Origin: Pyropia yezoensis
Lineage: Eukaryota; Rhodophyta; Bangiophyceae; Bangiales; Bangiaceae
NCBI GenBank assembly: GCA_009829735.1
Contig: CM020620.1
Coordinates: forward strand, 1,488,001 to 1,552,000
DNA: 64,000 bases
Direction: 5' to 3'
Each line of letters begins with the position of its first letter. The stretch's first letter is position 1. Position numbers and translations under genes: made by a program. Of the stretch, positions 55,395 through 64,000 are shown one piece after another. The notes under the pieces were generated by a model. That model did no database searches. It saw only the letters and a program-made list of their open reading frames with translations, and was not told the origin of the DNA.

Positions 55395-57306
55395 TCAGTA
55401 TCGGGCCCGGCTCTCAGCCCGAGGGTCCTCCTCTTCGTCGTCCACATCGGACCGACCACGTGACCGCGACCCCGACGTGGTCCCCCACTCCCGCTGACCC
55501 TCCCGGGTCGCAAAGACCAACTCCTTCCCAAGGTCCTGGCGGATCCCATGCCGGTCCACGAGGTCCAGGAGCCGCTTGTAGTCTGGGACCTCCGAGCCCA
55601 CTTGGCCCTGCGCCCACTCGGCTACACGGGTCCCAAGGTTCACCATCGTATGGAGACTAGCCGCGAGGAGAGGTCCGACCTGGGCCCCCTCCAGGTTGTC
55701 GATAGGGCCCCCAACCACACCGCGAAGGGCCCCGACGACTTGCGGTTGGATACCACCCTCCAATTGGGCCAACTCGGAGTCAGGGACGTCTCGGTGGCCC
55801 ATGATATTGGCGACAAGGATGGCCGGACCCGAGGAGGGCCCTTGGCGATGACCCGTGGAACCGGCTGACCCAGCAGGGCGGGCCACGACCGGACCGGGAA
55901 GAGGAGCGCCTTGAGAAGCGGCACCCTCGGTCCCTAGGTCCACTGCGATCTCCCGACTCTCCAAGACGTCAGAAGAATAAGGTAGGTCCAATGGGGCCAG
56001 ATCCTCACCGACATGGACCCCCCAGGTCCCGTCCGCCGGTTCGAACCGCACTTGGACCCAGGAAGTTCGCGTACCTTCGGGTTCACCTTGTGAAGACGGG
56101 CCACTAAACCGGGGATCGGGGCCACCTTGCCAAGCAGGTCCAGATGAAGCTCAAGGTCCCGCTCGGCCACGGAGTCCAACCCCGACTGGGCGCGACAGAT
56201 CACCTTGGTCCCTACACGACGGATCCAGGTTCGAAGAAGAGCCACAACTGGCAGGATGGCCGGGCCGTACGGAGGAGAAGGACCTCCGCGTGCACGGCCC
56301 ACTCAGACCGAAACACGGCCCAGGTGAAGGTATCGTTGGCCCGCAGTAGGTCCCCGAAGTAACAAAGGACCGGTGGCAGCTCCGTGATGGCCCCAAAGGG
56401 GACTTCGACACCAACCCACCACTGAGGGACCCGGACATAATGGGCCCCACGGTCCATGGCGGGACAACTTTGGAACTCTTGTTGATGCCAGTCCACGAAG
56501 ATACGATGTTTGTCCCGGTGGTGCCGGTTGGTCACCAGGTACTGACGGGCCGGCTGGAACCCGTCGTAACCGAGAAACGGAGAGGCCTTGATGACATACT
56601 GGCCCGATGGGGCCGCCGGCAACGACGCGGACCCGGCAATCGCCTTGTCCCGATCCTCCTTGAACCGAACCACGTAGCCCACCTCGTCCACATGACGGAC
56701 CACGGTGATCGACTCGGACCGGTCGGCCCGCATTGGAACACGGGCCTTGGGCATGGTGACCATCTGGCGGAAGAAGGAGTAGCCAGTGCAGGGCCCGTCG
56801 ATGAAAAGCAGGGTCGTGTGGGCCCTTGTGGAAGTAACCCGACCCCTGGCCCTCTCGCGGTCCCACGCAACACGGCCCTCGGGCCCAAACTGCTCCGGGA
56901 ACCCGCCGAAGATGTCGGTGTACAGCTTGCCCGCCCCCGGCTCCTCTTGTCCGCCGTGGTCGTTGGGCCCATCGTGACCAAGGGGCCCATGAGGAACCGC
57001 TCCGCCGTCGACGTCCATCGTGGTCCGCGACGCCGCTGCGTCGGGAACGCGAGGGCCCTTGGAAAACAGGGGGACCGAAGGTGAGAGGGGAGGTGGAGGG
57101 GCCAGGAGATCCGCAATGTAGCTGGCCAGGTGAGGGACCGATGAGTATGGTGGTGGTGGCGGCCGACGCGATGGCGCGCGTGGGTCCGAGGGCCCGCTCT
57201 GGGTATGAGTGAGTCGGGTGGCCAGGGTAGAGACGGTCGAAGGGACCCGAGGGGGCCCGCTTATTCCCAGGTCTTCCTCCCAGACAGGAGGCGGACCCGG
57301 CGGCAT
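55395..57306 (-). other. Antisense reading frame in element D (3' spacer)
   Basis: About 1.9 kb between pol and the 3' LTR, read opposite to the element, with about two breaks. The first part is Pro-rich (MPPGPPPVWEEDLGISGPPR), followed by a well-formed, unrepetitive region (KLYTDIFGGFPEQFGPEGRV, TTLLFIDGPCTGYSFFRQMV, HRIFVDWHQQEFQSCPAMDR, RVPQWWVGVEVPFGAITELP). The last part (LAASLHTMVNLGTRVAEWAQ, YKRLLDLVDRHGIRQDLGKE) resembles the element C antisense frame, then ends in an acidic/Arg tail. I recognise no domain family. Confidence 0.6.
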
Positions 57307-57688
57307 GGCCGCGGCAGGTTTGACCCACCCCCCCCTCAGCACTCGACCCCTCCCCTGACGCTCTGCGGCAGTGGGGGGTGGGGTCAAGCGTGCCGTAGGG
57401 GTGGTATGCCGCGCCCTTCTCCCCCTCTCTCTCCCTGCCGCGCCCTCCTCCCCCCCTCTCTCTCTCTGGCGCGCGTGGCTCCCGTTGTGACCTCTCTCGG
57501 CGGGCCCTCTCCGACACCCGTGGACCACGCCTCCCCCCCTTTTAGAAGGCGACCACTATCGGAGGCACTGGCCCAGCGAGTCATTGTGTGCGGTTCTCAC
57601 CCCCCGGACCCATCGGTTCCTCCCCTCGGCCCGCTCGAATCCTGTACGTTGTTGGCCGGCGGGACGCTCGGCCTTCGTGAGGGGGCCA

Positions 57689-58389
57689 TGTGGCGTTCTG
57701 AGCCTTTGGGGACAGGCGGGCTCTTGGGGAGGTGACTTGGGACCCGGCGGGCTATCCTACGTGGAGCCCTTCTCTTGCCGGGGCCCCCCCCTGTCAGTGA
57801 CTCGGGACTGTGGCGACACACCCGGGATCCTGATTGGTCCCACCCAGGGAGGCGGATTTGGCCGGTGGAGGTGGCCTTACTGGCCATTGTGGCCATTTGT
57901 TTCGTATTTGTTTTCACTGCGTGTTTTCGTGTCTTTCCCCTTTTTCCCACTGGGTTTTTTTCGGGGATTGGCATCTGTGTGTGGGGGGATTTTCGCTTGC
58001 TTTTTGCTTGTGTTTGGCGACCGGGGGTTGATTGGTGACCCTCGGCGCCCCAGTGTAACCCCGGTGTAGGGGATGCGCTGGAGGATCTGGTGGAGGTCAG
58101 ACGCCTTGCTGGCGCTCGACCCGCCAGAGGCACCCTCTAGGGGCCCCACTCTAGGCCCCTGGAGGGGCCAAGGGGGAGGTTCTTGAGGGGTGCTCCGGGG
58201 TCTCCCCGGGGCCAACTTGTAAAATCAACGGTTCTTTGGGTTCTTGCTCCCTCGGGCTTTTGTCCTTTTACCCTTGCCCCTGAAGGGGCGGGCGAGTGGA
58301 TCACGCTGGGACCTTTACCCGTTCCTTTCTGACCCCGTTGTGGCTTCTTGTGTGTGTGGACCCTGGGCCAGAAGGGCCATAACGCTACA
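57689..58389 (+). repeat. Element D 3' LTR
   Basis: 701 bp, TGTGGC...CTACA, followed by CGGTG. A purine-rich GAGGGGGCCA precedes it. Confidence 0.93.
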
Positions 58390-58394
58390 CGGTG

Positions 58395-59228
58395 CTTGAT
58401 CGGGCTTTGGGGTGACGCTGCTAGCCTGCTCTTGCCTCGGAGGTACGTTTAAGGCCGTTAAGTTGGATGCCAGTTCTTGTTGCAGGTTCAAGAGGTCCTC
58501 CTTACTCATAGCACGGGCAGACCCCCGGTAAGGCTCTGCTGTACCAACTCGAGTGCCCTTGGCGAGGGTTATCGGCTTCCGGCTCACGTTGACAATTAGC
58601 ACCGAGAATGTAGTGTGCCTTTCCACCTTCTTGTGATGTCCGTGGGCCAACTATAACCGGTGTCTCGCCAGAAATTCCTTACGTCCGTAGATCAGGCATT
58701 GACATGCAGTCCGGGTCGTTACTTGAGCCTTGGTCTCCGAGCGAGGAAGCTGGAGCACCGGTTTGAAGTGAGTCAAGGTAGAGGGTAGGATGCGTGTTTT
58801 CTTGTTCTTGACTACACGAACCTTGGCGTCCAGATGCTCCAGCACTGGTGACACAAACCCATGGTTGAACTGCACCTTTCCTTCTCCGGGCAGGATACTC
58901 TTGACATGCTGCTTTTGGAAGTCCCAGCCTAGGATGAGGGGGACTGATAGAGTCTTGACTCCTAGAAAGGGAAAAAGCATTGGTTCATTGTTGACATAGA
59001 TGGCGACAGGAAGACGGCCAAGCGGTCGTAGGGTTTGACCCAAAGCGTCGACAATATGGGTCCTGGTAGGCGCTCTTCAGGCACGTCGACGCCAGCCCGG
59101 AGGTAACAGGTTCTCAGTGATGACGCTTGGGCCGGCTCCCGCGTCAACCACCGGCGTAACAGCTTGGGGGAGGCTATCCCCCGAACGCATACGAGCATTA
59201 ATCTTGAGGTTTTCCTTACGTAGGACAA
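58395..59228 (-). mobile_element. Element C pol, 5' block (protease to RT start)
   Basis: On the minus strand: a protease-like segment (AGPS after VTPVV) and the linker to reverse transcriptase. Continuous with 45547-48648 apart from the insertion of element D. Broken. Confidence 0.75.
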
Positions 59229-59249
59229 GCAAGGTCCCCTTGAACGAAC

Positions 59250-61135
59250 AGGGTGTCCAGGCGGCTACCAGTTGAGCAGGTTACTGCCGTCCCTTCTCCC
59301 GGCACGCAAGGGGAGAACGGGTAGAAGTACCCCGCCGTCGGAGATTCGGGAAGATACTTGGGGAGAGCGCCTGCCGTACTCGTTTCTCGGGTCCGAGGAT
59401 TCCTTAGAGGTTTCGGCTCCAGGTCAATGTCCATAGGAGCTTCCCTTGCCAGAGCCTGAGTGACGCTCTGCAAAGTTGCCACCCGGATTGCGTGTACCTG
59501 TGCTTTGTCCATCTTGGAGGGTACTCGCCGGTCAGCCCAGTTGACTGCCATTGCAAACACTAGTCCTTGACGCTTGAGCTTCTCCTGGAGGTCCTTCGGA
59601 ATGGTCGGGCACTGGTTGGACAAGTGGTCCTCCTTTTGGCACAGCCAACAAGACCGGAACCGCTGGTTCTTGACCTGTTTGGGGGCGACCAGGGAAGGTT
59701 GCTCCTTAGAAACGAAGCCGCCTCACTTGTCCCCTGACCCCACGGGTGAGGCCTCGCCAACTGCGAGTACCGGTACAGGGCTATCACCTCCCTTATACTT
59801 GTCGGGTCCGTGACGAGCTCGCGACAACGGCTTGGGCGTTGGTACCATGATAGCTTAAAGGGCCTTTGCTTGCCGGTACTTGCCCTGGGTGTAGGCCATC
59901 AACTGCTGGAAGGTATGCTCTTGATGTTCCTGGTTGAAGTTCTCCGCGTCCACTTGAAGATATTCAGGAAGCCCTTCCGAGAAGATCATCTTGAGCCTGG
60001 CCTCAGAGTAAACGGTGCCACAAGCCTCGCTCATCTCCCGGACACGGCGGGCGAAGGCCTCTGGAGTCTCTTGTCGTTCCATGGTTGCCCGGCTCAACCT
60101 GCCTGCTGCCTTGCGCAGGGAGTCCGCGTCAGCGTAGTTGGACAGGAGCCAGTTGACCGCTTCTGGATAGCTCCCAACGGTACGCCCGACAATATGTCCG
60201 GCAGAGTCTGGTAGAACCTGTGCGAGCCGCTGTTCCGCATCTCCGGTAATGAAGTTAACCATGAGGTAGAGTGCCTTGCCCTCGGACACATCGTTGTCGT
60301 TGCATTTCTTTAAAAACCGGCGCAGGAAGGCAAAGATAAGCGCCGGTCTCTTCCCGGAAAACTTAGGATGTCCCCCGAAGCTCGGCTGCGTTCGCCGGTT
60401 CAGAGATGCCATCTTCTTCGATATCTTCCGAGTGTAACCTTGGTCCTGGTTCTCCAGCCGGTAGTTACCCCAATACGTGACCTTGTTCAGGGTGGCATCT
60501 CCCACTTGGTGCGCAGGGAAGTCAAACTCGACTAGCCTGCGCCGAGTGGGGCCAGGAGATGCGTCCCAGTCATATCCCTCCTCAGAGCTGGAGGAACTTG
60601 TCTCGCTGGTGCTAGAGCGACGACGACGACGCCGACGCCTCCGGCTGCTCCGGTTACCGGTCTTGGAGCTCCCCGTCCCATAGGACGCCAGGGGAGGAAA
60701 ATCTTGTCCGGTCCCAGGAGTCGAGGTCTCAGGGTGACCCGTGGAACCAATTGCAGCGGTGCCCCTGGCATTGCTAGCGCCCACAGGAAGAGGTGTATAC
60801 ACCCAGCTGCCATGTGTGGGTGCAGGAGAAAACACACCAGGGGCTATCCCTGGAGGTTGAGGAGTAGAACCGACAGGAGGGAGACGTCTGCTGCGAGCGG
60901 ACTCAAACGCCGTTGACCCCGGGGTGACTCACACTGGAGGAACAGCCGGAGGAACGGGAGCAGGAGGTACTTGGCCGCCTGTAGACTCCAGTCCGCTACC
61001 GGATGTCACACCCAGGTCTGCTTCACCCGTAGGGAGAACGCCGGGTTGGGCACCGTCCCACGCGGTGACCAGGGATGCGTCAAGGGACGCGGGGTCTACC
61101 CCTTCGGGCACCGTCGTGCCAGGGAGGGCAGTCAT
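59250..61135 (-). mobile_element. Element C gag
   Basis: On the minus strand: a Pro/Thr-rich start (MTALPGTTVPEGVD), an Arg run (SSRRRRRRRRRSSTSE), the shared capsid pattern (NYRLENQDQGYTRKISKKMA, LRRFLKKCNDNDVSEGKALY) and a zinc knuckle with C..C...H....C spacing near its end. Broken, with about three breaks. Confidence 0.82.
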
Positions 61136-61345
61136 GTTGGTCTCTTGACAGCCACAGTCCAGCTGCCTGCGTGTCAAAAGATCGCAAGACCACAAGAGAG
61201 GGGTTGGAGAGCCAGGAATGGGATTCCCGTGAACGGGTGCGAATAATTCCCAAACCACAGAAAAACACAGAACAGGAACAACCCAGCCGCTACTCCCAAT
61301 TGTCTCTTCTCAAAAATTCCAGATCCCCTGCTGCTCCACCAAATA

Positions 61346-61916
61346 TGTGGTATAAAACTCGATCCTCTCAGACACGTGTCAATATCCCTCGGCGGAAAGG
61401 GACAGGTAACATAGAAAGGGGAACTACGAGAGTGGTATGCCTGTTGCCTCACGTGCCTGCTCGCAGAGCAAACAGATACGCACGGTAGTGCACACGGGGA
61501 AGAGGAAAGCAAACCCGCAGTTGTCTTTTTCCTGAGGGCGCGGGCCAAGGGCGCCTCGCTGTCTTTCTTAACGTGCATCTGGGGGAGCCTCGGCACGTCG
61601 GCCAGGTAGCCCCCCCATACCCCCGAGTGGCCCCGACCCGAGTCTAACCTCGTCAGGTCGGGGGCCACTATCACTACTAATTCTATTCCCACTCACTAAT
61701 CTCACACTCAGATTCTCTCAAATCAAATCCCTCACAAGTATGCAAAAACCCATCAGAAATCCCTCTCTCACGTGTGGATAGCGTAGTCCACCGCATCCCA
61801 GTGCCGGGCACGGGCCACGGCCGCCAACCATCACCACACCGCGGGCGTGTTCTGGCACCTGGTGCCCTCTGGTTGCAGTCCCAGGTCGGCGCCAAGTCGG
61901 GGCCAGGGATGCTACA
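61346..61916 (-). repeat. Element C 5' LTR
   Basis: 571 bp, near-identical to 43997-44566, TGTGG...CTACA on the plus strand. Followed by GTTAG. Confidence 0.92.
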
Positions 61917-62380
61917 GTTAGTAGACCATAATTACTCATGTTAAGTCTCATTGGACACCACTATCGTGAATTTGCATAGGGGCACCATCGCGTTCTGGTT
62001 GGTCGGTGTGATGATATGTTTTCAAAACGTTTCATTTCCGCATGTTCCCTTGATGACTTACGTTAGAATGCTCGAGCACTCCGAAATTTGGGATGCTTCA
62101 AGTACGGTTTAGTCAGGATTTGAACTTTCCGTGTGCGCAAGTACAGGTTTCTTTGTTGAACTCTCACAGAGTCTGAACAAAGTGGGCAGATCCTTGCATG
62201 GGCTTGCTCCATATGAAGATTTTTTGCTTGACCAATCAGCGCAATCCGCCGCCACCACTTGGCGCCCAATGAATGAACTGGTGGCTACCGTCGCTCCGGT
62301 GGAGACCGCACGCCATTGGATGCGTGTGAAGCACAAACCGGGCTTGCCACACACTGCCCCCTTCACCCACCGCCTTGCCT
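61917..62380. other. Interval between element C and the right-end tandem repeat
   Basis: Near-balanced composition. No gene or RNA recognised. Confidence 0.4.
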
Positions 62381-63760
62381 CCACCTCACCCGCCCCTCCA
62401 CGCCCCGCTCGCACTCTCCTCCATCCCCTGCAAGCGCTTTCCCGGACTGCCCCTTCTCCCACCGTGTCGTGTCCCATTCCTTTCCTGCTCCCCCCCCACC
62501 CCCCCCCCGTCTCCACCCCTCGCGCCCCCTTTCTCTCCATCTCCTCTCCCACTTCCCCGCACCCATGCCCCCCCCCCCACCCCCCCACCTCTCCACCCCT
62601 CGCGCCCCCCCCGCTTTCCTCCATCTCCTCTCCCGCTTCCCTGCACCCACGCTGTTCATTTTCCGCTTGCTGTTCTTGTCCATCATTCAGGTATGTGCGG
62701 AGGATGCCATGGGTGGTGCATGTGGGTTGATCGGCTGGACGGAGCTGCTCTGGAGATGCACGTGGGTGTGTGCGCGGGGGCTGCTCGCGCGGTTGTACGA
62801 GAGGGCGTGTAGGAGGGTGGCAGATGCCGGGGTCGTGGCGGTAGGAAGACGATACACATGGGGGTGCCATACATGCACAGTTCCATGTCATGCGCTACAT
62901 TGGCTTGCATTTCCCTGCAACTGCGTTGCGTTGGCTTGCAGTTATCTGCACTATCTTGCATATTCACTTGTGTTCTACTCGCTACGCACCTTTCGCAGGT
63001 TCTTCTGGATCTCTTTTTTTGTCGAGCTGGCGTCCTCCCTTCCCGTTCCACCCCCCGCACCCCCCCCGCCTCCCTCCATCGCCTCTCCCGCTTCCTCGCA
63101 CCCACGCTCTTCCTTTTTCGCTTACTCTTCTTGTCCATCACTCAGGTATGTGCGGAGGATGCCATGGGTGGTGCATGTGGGTTGATCGGCTGGATGGAGC
63201 TGCTCTCGTGATGTACGTGGGTGTGTGCGCGGGGGGCTGCTCGCGCGGTGGTACGAGAGGGCGTGTAGGAGGGTGGCAGATGCCGGGGTCGTGGCGGTAG
63301 GAAGACGATACACATGGGGGTGCCATACATGCACAGTTCCATGTCATGCGCTACATTGGCTTGCATTTCTCTGCAAGTGCGTTGCGTTGGCTTGCATTTC
63401 CTGCATGTTTTTGATATTCACGAGTTTTTTGCCCGCTACGTACCTTTCGCGGTTCCTTCTCAATGTGATCCTTACCGAGCTGGTGTCCTCTCTTCCCTTC
63501 CCTTCGGCCCCCGGCTTCCCGGCTCCCCTCCACGCGATTTCACACCCCCCGGCGCCCTTTCCCTCCTCCCCTTGGTCTTTCTGTGTACCCATCAGGTATG
63601 CGCAGAGTATGCCGTGAGTGGTGCATGTGGATGGATGAGCCGGACGCAGCTGCTCTGGTGATTTAGGTGGGTACGTCGGCGGGTGGATGCGTCTGCTGTG
63701 GTACGGGAGGACATGTGGGCGGGAGGCCACGGGCGTAGTTGTGTGCGTCGGGTGACGGCA
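62381..63760. repeat. ~450-bp tandem repeat, three decaying copies
   Basis: Each unit has a CT-rich tract ending in a word like TTGTCCATCAYTCAGGTATG (62690, 63142; a diverged CCCATCAGGTATG at 63592). Next comes a GT-rich block with CATGGGTGGTGCATGTGGGT, a block with GGGGTCGTGGCGGTAGGAAG, and CATTGGCTTGCATTTC. The spacing between copies is about 450 bp. Copies 1 and 2 are close; copy 3 is diverged and partial. CT-rich partial units extend leftward to about 62381. No protein is supported. Confidence 0.8.
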
Positions 63761-64000
63761 AGTACAGGCGGCCGCGCGTGGAAGCACCAGCAGGCGTGCG
63801 GAGTGTCTGGCGGGATCCGTTGAACGGTGTGTCTGCCAACTGTGTCAGGGACGGCGGGTGTCTGGGGCGGCGCAGACACTGCGGCGAGGCATTTACGTCG
63901 ATGCGGCAAGTAGCTGTGACTGTGTCTGTCTCTCGTGTGTGTCTGTGCCTGTGTCTATTCACCTGGTCAGGCAGCTGAAAGTGGCCCGCCTCTGTAATAC
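63761..64000. other. Right end of window
   Basis: Nothing recognised beyond GT-rich sequence (TGTGTCTGTCTCTCGTGTGTG near 63919). Confidence 0.4.

Larger units (their letters stand above)
48654..58389 (+). mobile_element. Element D: chromovirus inserted into element C
   Basis: Plus-strand Ty3/gypsy chromovirus, 9.7 kb. LTRs are 48654-49354 and 57689-58389 (701 bp each; about five differences noticed). They are flanked by the perfect 5-bp duplication CGGTG (48649-48653 and 58390-58394), which splits the pol of element C. The primer-binding-like TCTTTGGTGGAGCAGCAGGG follows the 5' LTR. gag looks whole; pol is broken, with several breaks. A long antisense frame fills the 3' spacer. It is younger than element C by position, though both have near-identical LTR pairs. 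Confidence 0.93.
43997..61916 (-). mobile_element. Element C: chromovirus interrupted by element D
   Basis: Minus-strand Ty3/gypsy chromovirus of about 8.2 kb without its insert. LTRs: 3' copy 43997-44566 and 5' copy 61346-61916. They are near-identical, differing at only a few sites that I can see. Flanks are GCTAG (left) and GTTAG (right), a likely 5-bp duplication with one mismatch. A primer-binding-like TATTTGGTGGAGCAGCAGGG follows the 5' LTR. gag lies at about 59250-61135; pol is split by element D into 58395-59228 and 45547-48648. The coding region is broken, with several breaks beyond the insertion. An antisense frame lies in the 3' spacer. Confidence 0.9.

Noticed and set aside
56303-57517. 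Second minus-strand frame overlapping the element D antisense frame
   Set aside because: Ser/Arg/Gly-rich and shifted relative to the better frame; reads as its shadow.

Overview
The window is nuclear DNA from a GC-rich eukaryote. Host genes are compact, with few introns, long Ala/Gly/Pro homopolymer runs encoded by GCG/GGC-type triplets, and GTACGT/GTACGC splice donors. A multicellular (bangiophyte-like) red alga fits best. That is an inference from base composition, gene density, a Fanzor relic, chromovirus-rich intergenic DNA, and tRNA genes interrupted in the D-loop, a trait known from the red alga Cyanidioschyzon. No ribosomal or organellar marker in the window fixes the taxon.

Layout. 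1-12.5 kb is a gene island: a low-complexity protein of unknown function (+), an organellar ribosomal protein bL19 (-), a two-exon secreted small protein (+), a full-length Xaa-Pro aminopeptidase (+) and a three-exon membrane RING-H2 E3 ligase (-). 12.5-21 kb is gene-poor, lower-GC DNA. It holds two nuclear tRNA genes, Tyr(GTA) and Pro(CGG), each with extra sequence in the D-loop; the Tyr gene also has the usual anticodon-loop intron. 21.0-29.7 kb is a nearly whole Ty3/gypsy chromovirus (element A, minus strand) with near-identical LTRs and a 5-bp target duplication. It sits at the edge of a ~0.93-kb non-autonomous TIR element packed with CCAAT boxes (29.7-30.7 kb). 33.1-36.4 kb is a four-RRM nucleolar protein of the NOP4/RBM28 family (-). 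It is followed by a decayed Fanzor (eukaryotic TnpB-like) fragment, a gag-only retroelement (B), a probable two-exon C2H2 zinc-finger gene and a second gag fragment of another gypsy lineage (E). 44.0-61.9 kb is a nested pair: chromovirus C (minus) with chromovirus D (plus) inserted into its pol. The right end (62.4-63.8 kb) is a decaying ~450-bp tandem repeat.

The host genes form no pathway together: organelle translation, peptide turnover, ubiquitination and ribosome biogenesis are scattered housekeeping functions. The most notable signals are (1) D-loop-interrupted tRNA genes, both of the two seen; (2) a conserved antisense reading frame between pol and the 3' LTR of chromoviruses C and D, and perhaps A; (3) a Fanzor relic with hairpins just 3' of its reading frame; and (4) young LTRs flanking broken coding regions, which suggests mobilisation in trans.
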